Positions 28,221-38,139 of a DNA stretch of 64,000 nucleotides are shown here, piece by piece. Position numbers and translations under genes: made by a program. Each line of letters opens with the position of its first letter. Position 1 is the first letter of the stretch. The DNA is from JAKAGZ01 sp963772675. Its GTDB lineage: Bacteria; Bacteroidota; Ignavibacteria; Ignavibacteriales; Ignavibacteriaceae. The stretch is taken from contig CAVYYF010000005.1 in NCBI GenBank assembly GCA_963772675.1, forward strand, positions 1,116,001 through 1,180,000, written 5' to 3'. The notes below the pieces were generated by a model, which was given only the letters and a program-made list of their open reading frames with translations, searched no databases and was not told the origin of the DNA.

Positions 28221-28586
28221 ATGAAAAAAGCAACAAGCGAGACTAGAAAATATCGTTCTGATATGAATGATAAAATTCTTAACTCCGGATTTCGTGATTA
28301 CAATAAATTTTTCGCGCTGGATAATAAAGCATATATCGACGGAGCTTTGAATGCCAAAACAAAGGAACTAATGGGGCTTGTTGCATCTATGGTTTTGCGC
28401 TGCAACGATTGTATTTTTTATCATATTGACAGGTCTATTCAGGAAGGGGCAAACCGACAGGAACTGATGGAGTCATTTAATATTGCGTTAATCGTTGGAG
28501 GATCAATTGTGATTCCTCACTTACGCTATGCTTTTGAGGTGATGGATGATATTTTTGAAGAGAATGGAAAAGGGGATAATGGATAA
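28221..28586 (+). CDS. AhpD-like / carboxymuconolactone decarboxylase family protein
   Basis: 121 residues of the AhpD-like fold. The redox pair Cys61 and Cys64 with His68 is visible in LRCNDCIFYHID, the pattern that gives AhpD-type proteins thiol peroxidase-related activity. The preceding KTKELMGLVASMV and the following IQEGANRQELMESFNIALIVGG are family-typical. The substrate or partner is not known; no ahpC is near. It overlaps the amidohydrolase start by 8 bases. Confidence 0.87.
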   Translation: MKKATSETRKYRSDMNDKILNSGFRDYNKFFALDNKAYIDGALNAKTKELMGLVASMVLRCNDCIFYHIDRSIQEGANRQELMESFNIALIVGGSIVIPHLRYAFEVMDDIFEENGKGDNG

Positions 28587-29922
28587 AAAGCTCATAATTC
28601 CGGGTGTCATCCTTTGTGCCGATAAAAAGAAAAGTGTTCTTCGGAATCATTGTATTGAAATAGCAGGGGATAAAATTTACGATATAAGACCCTTCAACAA
28701 GAATGAAACGGACAAATTTCCGGGCGAAATTATTTCAGCTGAAAAAATGGTTTTGATTCCGGGCTTCATTCAAACACACATACATTTATGCCAGACACTT
28801 TTTCGGGGAATGGCAGATGATCTTGAATTGTTAGATTGGCTTCAGCTAAAAATATTTCCTTATGAAAATGCGCACGATAAAAATTCTTTAAAGGCTTCAG
28901 TACGACTCGGACTAAATGAATTAATCTCCGGTGGAACGACCACCATACTTGATATGGGAACACTCAGGCATCAGGAAGTTATTTTTGATGAACTGGTTTC
29001 TTCAGGTGTGAGGGCATTTGCCGGAAAATGTATGATGGATGAAAACGATCTTTTCCCTTCATTCAAAGCGGATACAAAAGACGAATTAAAGAATACTTAT
29101 GAATTAGCCAAAAGTTTTCATAATTCATCAAAGGGCAAAATTAAATACGGATTTGCTCCAAGATTTGCCCTTTCATGTAGTACTGAGTTATTAAAAGAAA
29201 CAAAAGAAATGATGAAAGATTTTGACGGAAGCATTTTTCATACTCATTCATCAGAAAATAAAAGCGAAATAAATGAAGTACGGAAAAGATATGGTAGGGA
29301 GAATATAGACTATTTTAATTCCATAAATGTTTTAAGTGATCATACTGTACTAGCGCACGGTATTCATACTAATGATAATGAAGTGAATTTGTTAAAGAAG
29401 ACGAATACAAGAATTTCTCATTGCCCTTCTTCAAACTTAAAGCTGGGTTCGGGCATTGCAAATATCCCAGGATATCTTAAGGAAGGCATTTCAGTATCGC
29501 TTGGTGCAGATGGGGCGCCTTGTAATAATTCACTCAGTGCTTTTATGGAAATGAGATTAGCTGCTTTAATTCAAAAGCCCGTGCACGGTGCAACATCTAT
29601 GGATGCCGAAACAGTTTTCAGGTTGGCAACTATCGAAGGAGCAAAAGCTCTGCACATTGATAAGGAAGTTGGAAGCATTGAAATTGGTAAAAAAGCTGAT
29701 CTGGTTTTACTAGATCTTAATTCTCCTGATTATTCACTTGTAGAAGATAATGAAAGTATCTATTCAAATATTATTTATACTGCGACAAAAGAGAGTGTTG
29801 ACTCAGTAATGGTTGACGGCGAATGGAAAGTAAAAAATAAAAAATCTTTGATCTTTGATAACAAAGAACTAGTCTCAAATGGTAAAAGTGAATTAAATAA
29901 ATTATTAGAAAGAACATCTTAA
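28579..29922 (+). CDS. Amidohydrolase of the MtaD/TrzN/SAH-deaminase type
   Basis: About 447 residues, TIM-barrel metal-dependent deaminase. Seen are the PGFIQTHIHLCQTLFRGMADDLELLDWL segment with the metal-binding HxH, FHTHSSENKSEI and LAHGIHTND with further metal His, HCPSSNLKLGSG, and LGADGAPCNNS with the catalytic Asp. Such enzymes deaminate S-adenosylhomocysteine, methylthioadenosine, guanine or related purines; the exact substrate is open. I use the ATG at 28579, with AAGGGG upstream, rather than longer starts inside the AhpD gene. Confidence 0.88.
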   Translation: MDKKLIIPGVILCADKKKSVLRNHCIEIAGDKIYDIRPFNKNETDKFPGEIISAEKMVLIPGFIQTHIHLCQTLFRGMADDLELLDWLQLKIFPYENAHDKNSLKASVRLGLNELISGGTTTILDMGTLRHQEVIFDELVSSGVRAFAGKCMMDENDLFPSFKADTKDELKNTYELAKSFHNSSKGKIKYGFAPRFALSCSTELLKETKEMMKDFDGSIFHTHSSENKSEINEVRKRYGRENIDYFNSINVLSDHTVLAHGIHTNDNEVNLLKKTNTRISHCPSSNLKLGSGIANIPGYLKEGISVSLGADGAPCNNSLSAFMEMRLAALIQKPVHGATSMDAETVFRLATIEGAKALHIDKEVGSIEIGKKADLVLLDLNSPDYSLVEDNESIYSNIIYTATKESVDSVMVDGEWKVKNKKSLIFDNKELVSNGKSELNKLLERTS

Positions 29923-29934
29923 TTAGAAGGAAAA

Positions 29935-30192
29935 ATGGAAATTATCGGATACATAGGTCTGGGATTTTTGGCAGCAAGCTGGGTGCCTCAGACAATTCAG
30001 ACAATAAAAGAAAAAAAATGTAACGCAAATTCAATGTTCTTATTCCTGGCGTTTTGCGGCAGCCTTTCTCTTATGATATATGCCATGATGTTGGGAAACA
30101 CTGTCTTTTCTTTGCTTAATTTGATGACTTCTTCAGGAGCCTTTATAAATCTTTACTATAAATATAAAGTATATAAAACAGTAAGAGTTTGA
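29935..30192 (+). CDS. SemiSWEET-type PQ-loop protein
   Basis: 85 residues with three membrane helices and one PQ motif in AASWVPQTIQTIKEK, the size of bacterial SemiSWEETs, which work as dimers and transport sugars. The FLFLAFCGSLSLMIYAMMLGN part matches helix 2, and the C-terminal helix carries Asn residues near the transport site. The stop overlaps the rdgB TTG start. Confidence 0.82.
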   Translation: MEIIGYIGLGFLAASWVPQTIQTIKEKKCNANSMFLFLAFCGSLSLMIYAMMLGNTVFSLLNLMTSSGAFINLYYKYKVYKTVRV

Positions 30193-30779
30193 AAAAAATA
30201 ATAATTGCATCTTCAAATGAGGGGAAAGTATTTGAGATTAAGGATATATTTGCCGGTCTTGGTCTGAAAATATTCTCTCTCAAAGATTTTGATGATGTTC
30301 CGGAAATTATTGAAGATGGTGATAGTTTTGAAGCCAACGCAAGAATTAAAGCACACAAAGTCTTTGAAAAATATAAGATCCCTGCTATTGGAGATGATTC
30401 CGGTTTGGCAGTGGATCAACTTGGCGGCAGGCCGGGAATTTATTCTGCGAGATATTCAGGCGAAAATGCAACCTATGCTGACAATAATATAAAATTATTA
30501 AAAGAGTTATCAGATTTTCCCGAACCTCATTATGCACAGTTTATTTGTACCGCAGTTTATTATGATGGATCAAATGATATTTGTAAAACAGGCAAAATCA
30601 AAGGACAGATAATTAAAACCCCAAAAGGTACAAATGGTTTTGGCTATGACCCGGTTTTTGTGCCTGAAGAATATAATAGAACACTTGCCGAATTAACTGC
30701 TGAAGAAAAAAATAAGATCAGCCATCGTGCGAGAGCTTTTGGTGAGATGAAGCAAGAGTTGGGGAAAATTTTAAAATAA
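30189..30779 (+). CDS. rdgB: XTP/dITP pyrophosphatase
   Basis: 196 residues. RdgB (HAM1) hydrolyses deaminated purine triphosphates (dITP, XTP) to monophosphates and so prevents their incorporation into DNA. Motifs: IIIASSNEGKVFEI at the start, PAIGDDSGLAVDQLGGRPGIYSARYSG (metal-binding DDSGL), TNGFGYDPVFVP and ISHRARA near the end. A TTG at 30189 starts it and overlaps the stop of the SemiSWEET gene. It is convergent with menG/ubiE, with only 10 bases between. Confidence 0.96.
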   Translation: MKKIIIASSNEGKVFEIKDIFAGLGLKIFSLKDFDDVPEIIEDGDSFEANARIKAHKVFEKYKIPAIGDDSGLAVDQLGGRPGIYSARYSGENATYADNNIKLLKELSDFPEPHYAQFICTAVYYDGSNDICKTGKIKGQIIKTPKGTNGFGYDPVFVPEEYNRTLAELTAEEKNKISHRARAFGEMKQELGKILK

Positions 30780-30789
30780 TTTCATGTTT

Positions 30790-31473
30790 TTATTTTTGAG
30801 CAATTACAACCTGTACTATGCCAAATGTCAGATTGTACCTCTTAATTTCTTCAAACCCGGAATTTTTCAGTAGAGATGAGATATCAACTTTTTCATCAAA
30901 TTCTTCTACTGATTTTGGCAAGTATTGATAGGCTTCTTTATCTCCCGAAATTATTCCTCCAGCAACAGGTAGTATTTTTTTAAAATAAAACTTGTAAAGC
31001 CATCTGAACAGGGGATTGGAAGGCAGACTAAACTCTATTACGGTTGCCTTTCCATTATTCTTTAGGATACGATGAAAGGAATTAAAACCTTGTTGAATAT
31101 CATAAAAATTTCTAACGCCAAAAGCGACTGTAATGTTGGTTACTGATTCATCTTTAATCGGCATATTTTCAGCAACCATCTGAATGTTTTTTCCTTTTAT
31201 CCAATCACTTTTTTCATTAAAAAGCTTAAGCATGTTATGAGAAAAATCTGCTGCATAGATATTTTTCACTCCAATTTTTTTTGCCGCTATTGAAACGTCA
31301 CCAGTTCCGCAGGCAACGTCGAGTAATATTGCTCGAGAATTTATATCGGTTAGTTTTAAAGCTTTTTTTCTCCAGTAATAGTCGACACCGAAACTCAATA
31401 AGTGATTAAGGAAATCGTAGTCCCCGGCAATAGATTCAAAGATTCTCCTGACCTGATTTTTCTTGTCACTCAT
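30790..31473 (-). CDS. menG: Demethylmenaquinone/ubiquinone methyltransferase
   Basis: 227 residues of the UbiE/MenG family, which adds the final methyl group to demethylmenaquinone (the likely substrate in this group). Signatures: VRRIFESIAGDYDFLNHLLSFGVDYYWRKKAL near the start (FLNHLLSFGVD typical), LDVACGTGDVSIAA (SAM motif I), a VAFGVRNF segment, and GIISGDKEAYQYLPKSVEEF. Its start overlaps the PAP2 gene by 8 bases. Confidence 0.93.
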   Translation of the reverse strand: MSDKKNQVRRIFESIAGDYDFLNHLLSFGVDYYWRKKALKLTDINSRAILLDVACGTGDVSIAAKKIGVKNIYAADFSHNMLKLFNEKSDWIKGKNIQMVAENMPIKDESVTNITVAFGVRNFYDIQQGFNSFHRILKNNGKATVIEFSLPSNPLFRWLYKFYFKKILPVAGGIISGDKEAYQYLPKSVEEFDEKVDISSLLKNSGFEEIKRYNLTFGIVQVVIAQK

Positions 31474-32452
31474 TTTTATCTTTCAATTTTATGTTTTCAT
31501 AATGGAATTCTTCCTGCCCAATGTATCTTTGCCACCAATTGAAAATATATTTACCGGACCAGACAGAAAAAATCATAAATAAAGCTCCGCCAACCAAATC
31601 TATAACATAATGATACCAGAGATACACAGTTGAAAAGATAAGCAATGTGCCGATGGGGATGAAGAAATATTTTGATCGGCTTTTAAGTTTAACTGAAAGA
31701 TACATTACAAGCAAAGTGATCATTGTGTGGCCGCTTGGAAATACATCTCGCTGCACTATTGCTGCGGGGTTTGGAGTCCCGGGAGGGATAGATTCTCCAA
31801 TGTTTACGAAATTCCTTAAATAATTTGTTAGCCAGATACCCGGAAGTTGTACATTCATCAAATTAAAATTGTGAACTGTAAATCTTGGGCCAACTCCGGG
31901 AAATGCAAAGTAACCTATGTAAGAAAGATAGAATCCATAAATGATAGAAAAGATTGCATATTCAAATACAACACGTTCTTTATTTCTCAGAAGAAACAGG
32001 CAAAGCATTATAGGAAGCAAATAAAAAATTCCATAAATGATCTGAAGTAATTCAGTTAATAGGGGAAATGCAATCTTTTGTAGAACTTCTGTCGGGTTTG
32101 CACCAAAGATCCAGTAGTCTAGTTTTATAAAAAGCCAATCATAATCCTGTGGTCTGATGGGATGGATCATGAAATATAATTCTTTAAATGTTAGCAGTAC
32201 GAGAGGTGCAATGTACCAATAGTGGAATATTGTAACGATCTTGCTGTTATACTTTTCTTCAAGAAATGTTATAATCATTATTAATGATATAACACCCATA
32301 TTGATTATAATTAATTGATCCCAGACAGGAATTTTCTCAAGAAAAATCAGGTTGACGATGCTCAACATTATAAAAAAGATTATAATGACAAGGTCAAATG
32401 CCTTCATTTTAGTTATAAAAGCTCTGAAATTTTCCATATTTGGTAAAATCAC
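31466..32452 (-). CDS. PAP2-superfamily membrane phosphatase/transferase
   Basis: About 328 residues with six or more membrane helices. PAP2 motifs are visible: FPSGHTMITLLV (motif 2 Ser-Gly-His) and WYHYVIDLVGG (motif 3, catalytic His and Asp). The layout matches PAP2_3/inositolphosphotransferase-like proteins, which act on lipid phosphates at the membrane. The start may be GTG at 32452 or ATG at 32437; the evidence does not decide. It lies 11 bases after ksgA and is coupled to menG. Confidence 0.82.
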   Translation of the reverse strand: MILPNMENFRAFITKMKAFDLVIIIFFIMLSIVNLIFLEKIPVWDQLIIINMGVISLIMIITFLEEKYNSKIVTIFHYWYIAPLVLLTFKELYFMIHPIRPQDYDWLFIKLDYWIFGANPTEVLQKIAFPLLTELLQIIYGIFYLLPIMLCLFLLRNKERVVFEYAIFSIIYGFYLSYIGYFAFPGVGPRFTVHNFNLMNVQLPGIWLTNYLRNFVNIGESIPPGTPNPAAIVQRDVFPSGHTMITLLVMYLSVKLKSRSKYFFIPIGTLLIFSTVYLWYHYVIDLVGGALFMIFSVWSGKYIFNWWQRYIGQEEFHYENIKLKDKNE

Positions 32453-32463
32453 CTGTTAACTTG

Positions 32464-33267
32464 TTAGGCTAAATTATTTTTATATTCGCGGGCAAATTCT
32501 GCAAGTCGTAGAAAATCATCCAGATCAAGTTGCTCTGCGCGCAGAGAAAGATCAATGCCGGAGTCTGCAAAATTTAATTCCTTAAATATACTATTACTCA
32601 ACGAATTTTTTAAGGTTTTTCTTCTATTGCCAAAAGAAGCTTTTACTATATTAATAAAACTTTGTTTCTCCTTGTCTGAAATTTTCAATTCCTTAAATTG
32701 AATATGAATAACCGCTGAATCTACTTTTGGCTTTGGATAGAACACGTTAGGTGACACTTTGAAGCAATATTTTACTTCAGCAAAATATTTAAGAATAACG
32801 GATAATATTCCATAGTCTTTAGTTCCTTTGGAAGAGGACATCCTTTTAGCAACTTCGTGCTGTACCATTAGCACGGAATCTTGTACGGTATCATTATATT
32901 TAATAAGCTGGAAAAGGATAGAAGAGGTGAGATTATACGGGATATTTCCGACAATCCGTAGTCTTTTGTCCCTATTCAGTCCTACTAATTGACTAAGATT
33001 GAGATTAAGGAAATCATCCACAATTAGTCCAAGACCCGGAAATTTTTCACTCAGATCATCAGCTACTCTTTTATCAATTTCTACCGCGGTCAGTGAAGTT
33101 ACTTTTTCAAATAATTTGGCTGTTAACGCCCCCTGTCCAGGTCCGATTTCAACTATCTGATCTTCAGGTTTTGGATCAATTTCTCTCACAATTTTATTGA
33201 GAATGTTCTGATCCAAAAGATAATTCTGACCAAATCTTTTAAGGGGTTTTAGTTTTTGCATAGACAC
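32464..33267 (-). CDS. ksgA: 16S rRNA dimethyladenosine transferase
   Basis: RsmA/KsgA dimethylates two adjacent adenines near the 3' end of 16S rRNA. 267 residues, the usual length. Seen are RFGQNYLLDQNILNKI at the start, IVEIGPGQGALTAKLFE (SAM motif I), IVDDFLNLNL, the catalytic NIPYNLTSSILFQL, VLMVQHEVAKRM and VFYPKPKVDSAVIHI. A short gap follows the ABC-F gene. Confidence 0.96.
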   Translation of the reverse strand: MSMQKLKPLKRFGQNYLLDQNILNKIVREIDPKPEDQIVEIGPGQGALTAKLFEKVTSLTAVEIDKRVADDLSEKFPGLGLIVDDFLNLNLSQLVGLNRDKRLRIVGNIPYNLTSSILFQLIKYNDTVQDSVLMVQHEVAKRMSSSKGTKDYGILSVILKYFAEVKYCFKVSPNVFYPKPKVDSAVIHIQFKELKISDKEKQSFINIVKASFGNRRKTLKNSLSNSIFKELNFADSGIDLSLRAEQLDLDDFLRLAEFAREYKNNLA

Positions 33268-33318
33268 TAATTTAAGAAAATAATCTATCCGGTATAACAG
33301 GAAAAAGCTCAGTGAGCA

Positions 33319-35268
33319 TTAAAAGAATTGTGACTCGATTTTCTGTAACTCTTCAGATAGCCTTGACCATTCGGCCATTTTATAATTGAGTTCTTCTTTC
33401 ACTTTATTATATTCAGAAGTAACATCCCTAACAGTTACCGGGTCGGAATAAATTTTCTCATCTGCAAGTTTATTTTCCAGTTCAGTTTCTTTTACTTCCA
33501 AACCCGATATTTGCTTTTCAAGTTCCCCGATTTTTTGAATAATCTCTTTTGTCGCTCTGAATCTTTTCTGTCTTAGTTCAGCCTCGATACGTTTTTGTTC
33601 TTTCCTTGAAACATTGTCCTGTGCATGAATATTCTTTGCGGACACATTTTCGCGACTAGTAAGTTCTTCAGCCCTTTTTGACAAATAATAATCGAGCCCG
33701 CCGTCATACATTTTTAACGAACCTTTCCTGATATCGACTACTTTATTGACTACTGGTTTAAGAAAATCTATATCATGGGAAACGAGAATTAGCGATCCGG
33801 TAAAATCAATAAGTGCCTGTTGAAGAATTTCTTTTGAAGACATATCAAGGTGATTTGTCGGTTCATCCAATATTATAAAATTTGCTTTTGTTAAAAGAAT
33901 TTTTGCCAGTGCAACCCGGCTTTTTTCACCCCCGGAAAGAACTCCGACTTTCTTAAACACATCATCGCCGCTGAAAAGGAAAGAACCAAGCAATGACCGC
34001 AGCTGACCGACAGTCTTGTTCTCGGCTATTCCTTCAATTGTCTCAATGATATCCAGATCAGGCGCCAGATTATCAGCCACATCCTGAGCATAATATGAAA
34101 TAATTGTATTATGGCCTATAACTCTTTCGCCTCTGTCAAAATTAATTACTCCTGAAATTATTTTTGCCAGCGTGGTTTTACCAGCTCCGTTTGGTCCGAC
34201 AAAGGCTATTTTATCTCCTCTCACAACAGTGAAGTCAAGGTTTTCGAACACAATATTTTTCCCGTATGATTTAGCAATTGATTTTAATTCAATATTTATT
34301 TTGCCGCTGTGAGGTGGAGAAGGAAATTTAATATAAATATCATCTTTACTGTCGGGCAATTCAATGAGCAGAATTTTCTCTAATTGCTTAACTCTGCTTT
34401 GAACTTGTTTTGCTTTAGTCGCTTTATACCTGAAACGCTCGATAAATCTTTCTGTTTCCCTTATTTTCTTTTGTTGTAGCTGGTATTGATTTTCTAGCTG
34501 CTCATCCCTTGCAGCTTTAAATTTTAGATAGGCATCGTAATCGCCCCTGAAAGTATTAAATTTTCCAAGAAAAATTTCGAGAGTCTTATCAGTTACTTCA
34601 TTAACAAAATGTTTGTCATGCGAAACAATTAATAGAGCTCCGCTGTAAGCTTTGAGGAAGCTGATAAGCCATTCTAGTGAATCAAAATCAAGATGGTTTG
34701 TAGGTTCATCAAGCAGTAAAATATCATTTTGTGAGATCAGGATTTTGGCAAGTGCAATTCTCATTTGCCAGCCGCCTGAAAATTCATTTGTCAGTTTTTC
34801 AAAATCGTTTTCTTCAAAACCCAACCCGATCAATATTTTTTCTACTCTGGCTTCAGCGCTGTATGAGTCTAATTCTTCAAGTCGATGATGAACATCGCCA
34901 AGCTGATGGATCAGATCATTGTGGGCGTCTTCTGATAAGGTAGTATTGGATAACTTGTTGGTTATCTCTTTTTCTTTCTTTTGAAGGTAGATAATATCGG
35001 TAAGAGCCGACTTTGCCTCGTCAAGTAGTTTATTACCGGAATGAGTTACATTGTCCTGTGGTAAATATCCTATTGAAATATCTTTTTGTTTTAGTACTTT
35101 ACCGGATTCTGGTTGCAATTCGCCTTTTATTATCTTTAAAAGAGATGATTTCCCTGTGCCGTTTGCGCCTACAAGTGAAATTTTGTCACCGGAATTAATT
35201 TTAAAATTAACTTCCTGGAAAAGATATTTTCCATTAAATTGAAGTGAAATTTGGGAGAGATCGATCAT
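33319..35268 (-). CDS. ABC-F ribosome-associated ATPase
   Basis: 649 residues, two ATP-binding cassettes on one chain without membrane segments, joined by an ABC_tran_Xtn-like linker. Walker A: GANGTGKSS near 34-42 and GPNGAGKT in the second half. Signatures: FSGGWQMRIALA and LSGGEKSRVALA. Both cassettes have LLDEPTNHLD. The C-terminal 120 or so residues are a Lys/Glu-rich coiled coil, as in Uup/YheS. Such proteins act in translation on stalled or special ribosomal states; the subfamily (Uup or YheS like) cannot be settled from reading alone. Confidence 0.93.
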   Translation of the reverse strand: MIDLSQISLQFNGKYLFQEVNFKINSGDKISLVGANGTGKSSLLKIIKGELQPESGKVLKQKDISIGYLPQDNVTHSGNKLLDEAKSALTDIIYLQKKEKEITNKLSNTTLSEDAHNDLIHQLGDVHHRLEELDSYSAEARVEKILIGLGFEENDFEKLTNEFSGGWQMRIALAKILISQNDILLLDEPTNHLDFDSLEWLISFLKAYSGALLIVSHDKHFVNEVTDKTLEIFLGKFNTFRGDYDAYLKFKAARDEQLENQYQLQQKKIRETERFIERFRYKATKAKQVQSRVKQLEKILLIELPDSKDDIYIKFPSPPHSGKINIELKSIAKSYGKNIVFENLDFTVVRGDKIAFVGPNGAGKTTLAKIISGVINFDRGERVIGHNTIISYYAQDVADNLAPDLDIIETIEGIAENKTVGQLRSLLGSFLFSGDDVFKKVGVLSGGEKSRVALAKILLTKANFIILDEPTNHLDMSSKEILQQALIDFTGSLILVSHDIDFLKPVVNKVVDIRKGSLKMYDGGLDYYLSKRAEELTSRENVSAKNIHAQDNVSRKEQKRIEAELRQKRFRATKEIIQKIGELEKQISGLEVKETELENKLADEKIYSDPVTVRDVTSEYNKVKEELNYKMAEWSRLSEELQKIESQFF

Positions 35269-35293
35269 CTATTTAGCCGGAAAGATTAAAAAA

Positions 35294-37532
35294 TCATTTA
35301 CGCAAAACAGCAACTTTGCCAGCGGTTACGTTATTTCCTTCAGTATCGTAGGCTACTACCAAATATATACCACTTGCTACCAGGTTGCCTGAATCATCCC
35401 TGCCGTCCCAGTAGGCTACTCTTCCGCCCGGTGATGTAAATTGCCGAACCAGTTTACCAGATATAGTAAGAATCTTTATATCCGAATCTTTTACGAGTCC
35501 TTCAATAGTTAGAAGCTTTCCGCTATTGTCTGATTTTAAAAGGATTGGGGTAGAAGAATAAGTCTGAAAAAGATTCCAATGGTTTTTCAGCCGGTGTTTT
35601 AAAGGAAGTGATTCCAGAATTGGTACCGGCATAGACTGTTCCTGTATTTTGGTCAATAGCTAGGCTTGTTATTTCATCTGAAAGGAGAGAACTGTTTTTT
35701 GTATCGTAAGTGCCGAGCAACTCAGAACCATCTGAATTCACCAGCAGCAAGCCGGCATTTGTACCAACCCATTTTTGATTCAACGCATCTACGGCAATAC
35801 AATTAATAGTCTGCTGTCTTAATTTATATACTGAGCTGATATTTACTGAACCAAGGCCAGTTGAAGAGATTGTATTCAAGTTTGTAAGAATATTTACACC
35901 GGTGCTTGTTCCGACCCAAAGATCACCGCGTTTGTCAACTACAAGTGCATTTATGTTATTGCTATTAAGGCCGTTATACGAATTTAAATAACCATAGATA
36001 TCGTCGCTGGTATTCGTCAAAGTCCCGTTTTCATTATAATAATATAAACCGGCTTTTTTTGAATCTAATACATCATACCATTTGGTATCATTTTGATCAA
36101 TTACAAGATTATAATGCTGGTCCAAACTTATCCCGGTTTCAGAGCGCACAGAAATATTGTACCATATATTATTATGCGTTAATACAGTTAAAGCTTTGCT
36201 ATTACCAGGGGCATAATTTAAAATCCATAAATTATTTTTTGAATCTATTCCCAAACCTGTTATAACAAGAAATTTAGGATCGCTGGGGATTCCAACCATT
36301 CCGGTTCCGGTCGTATCATATGAAGTAAATTGATTATCCGAAACCTTTGTGAAACCACTTCCCCAGTTTCCGAGATATATTGAATTGTCCGGTGCAGCGT
36401 AAACTACGCGATAACCGTTTGAAGGCAACTGCGGAGCGGAGTTTTTGTTATAATTGGTCCAGTTTGTTCCATCAAATTTATAAAACCCTACACCTGTTGC
36501 ATCAGTCCCGCTGGCAGACCATAAGTTACCATTGTTATCAATTGTCATTGAGGGAAATTGATTAGCTTCCGGACCGTTGGGGAATAAATATTGAGATTGA
36601 GATGGGACGAAAATTCCCTTATTACTTCCAGCAACTATTCCCAGACTGCTGGACAATCCTAATTTTAGAAGTTGATTCGAAGAAATGGCTATCTGTGTAA
36701 CAATACTATTTTTGTAAGAATAGATCGTATTATTTGTCAGGATTAATAATGAATCCGCAGAGACCATAATATCTTTAATGCTAACATTATTGAATTGTGA
36801 AATATACGAGGACCAGTTAGTACCATTAAATACTGAAAGGCCAGCATTAGTTGCTGCAATTATATTGCCGTTCGATTTTACTACCTTAATTACATTATTA
36901 GAAGGCAGACCGTTTGCAGTTGTGTAGACACCCCATGATTCAGGGGCAGAAAGATTTGTGGCGCCTTGTTTTTGGATTGCCACCCCATTGGGTGTACAAA
37001 TATAAAATAACTCATTTCTAAATGAGCTGTTGATCTTAGTGTTTGACGTAAAGTTGCCAAGTTTAACGAAAGTGTCAAAGAAGACAAGATTATTTGCATC
37101 AATAAGTGATACGCCAAAATCGTGGGATACAATAATCGTATCCCCTGAAACTTGCATATCATTTATTGTTTTGCTGGATCTTCCTGAATTATAAATATCA
37201 AGTATGGTTTTGAAGCTTTTATTTGAAGGGTCATAGACACTAATGGTTCCATCCGAGCTACCGAACCAGATTTTTCCGGCATTATCAAGTGCAATTGCAG
37301 AGAGAGAAATACTGTTAAGTCCATCAGCTTTATTTATCGTAGTAAATGTGCTATTCGAATTGTCATAAAAAAACCCTCCACCAGTTGTTGCAGCCCAAAT
37401 GCCTGTAGAGCTTAATTTAATGTCCGTAATATTTTTCATGTCAGTATAGTTTCTGAAGTTGGTTGCCTGTTGTGGGAAAGTGTTAATAAATGAAACGGCA
37501 ATAAAAAGAAATGCAAATGATGTTCTAATCAT
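35294..37532 (-). pseudogene. PorZ-like propeller protein with T9SS sorting domain, frameshifted near its end
   Basis: A signal peptide (MIRTSFAFLFIAVSFINTFPQQ) is followed by about 640 residues of two-component-regulator-type propeller repeats such as GIWAATTGGGFFYD, GKIWFGSSDGTISVYD and DLWVGTSTGV. The main frame ends at a TAG (35523-35525) just after SDLFFYPNPFKIRQ. A +1 shift within the A4 run at 35534-35537 continues into GKLLTIEGLVKDSDIKI, ISGKLVRQF, WDGRDDSGNLVASGIYLVV, a complete type A T9SS C-terminal sorting domain. So the original protein was about 740 residues. The repeat order resembles the T9SS component PorZ. A one-base sequence error would give an intact gene. Confidence 0.7.
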
Positions 37533-37656
37533 TCAAGTTGTCCTGATAATAATATTTGGTAAGGGATCCATTTTCCTTATAGCTAATATAAAAAAACCTT
37601 TAAAACTATAATAACCATTAAATTAGCCTAAGAAAAATACAGTTTGAAAACTTGAT

Positions 37657-38124
37657 CTAGGATTTTATTTCTCTAATTAAGTTGGCCATATCCAGAGCAG
37701 TGTTAGCGGCATCTCTGCCTTTATTTCCGTGTTTTCCCCCTGACCTTTCAACTGCTTGTTCAATGGAATCAGTAGTAAGAACGCCAAAGATAACCGGTAA
37801 ACTATATTTCAGAGAAACCTGCAAAATTCCGTTACTTGCTGCTCCTGCTACGTAATCAAAATGGGGGGTGTCTCCCCTTATAACTGCACCAAGGCATATT
37901 ATTGCATCATATTTTTTCAAGGATGCCAGTCTATCTGCAGTCAATGGGATTTCAAATGCACCGGGAATTTTTACAAGATCAATATTTTCTTCATCAACAT
38001 TATTTTCTTTTAAACAAGATAATGCACCTTCAAGCAATTTTTGGCCGATAAATTCATTAAACAGGCTCAGGACAATTGCGATTCTAAGATTTTTGCCTGA
38101 ACTTTTTCCTTTAAGAATTTCCAT
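37657..38124 (-). CDS. ribH: 6,7-dimethyl-8-ribityllumazine synthase
   Basis: 155 residues, normal length; the penultimate step of riboflavin synthesis. The substrate-site strand KIPGAFEIPLTADRLA, the ICLGAVIRGDTPHFDYVA loop with the catalytic His, and VIFGVLTTDSIEQAVERSGGKHGNKG are all clear. No FMN riboswitch is visible upstream; the gene lies 15 bases after the PHP gene and is likely to be transcribed with it. Confidence 0.97.
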   Translation of the reverse strand: MEILKGKSSGKNLRIAIVLSLFNEFIGQKLLEGALSCLKENNVDEENIDLVKIPGAFEIPLTADRLASLKKYDAIICLGAVIRGDTPHFDYVAGAASNGILQVSLKYSLPVIFGVLTTDSIEQAVERSGGKHGNKGRDAANTALDMANLIREIKS

Positions 38125-38139
38125 AATTGATTTTATGTT

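Noticed and set aside
33307..33317. GCTCACTGAGC followed (leftward) by TTTTT after the ABC-F gene
   Set aside because: The stem is only 4 bp, too weak to call a terminator, and ksgA follows closely on the same strand.
35531..35545. Programmed -1 frameshift site in the PorZ-like gene
   Set aside because: The frame needed downstream is +1, not -1, and no slippery heptamer is in register; a one-base insertion or error explains it better.
38125..38139. FMN riboswitch ahead of ribH
   Set aside because: Only 15 bases separate ribH from the PHP gene; there is no room for the riboswitch fold.
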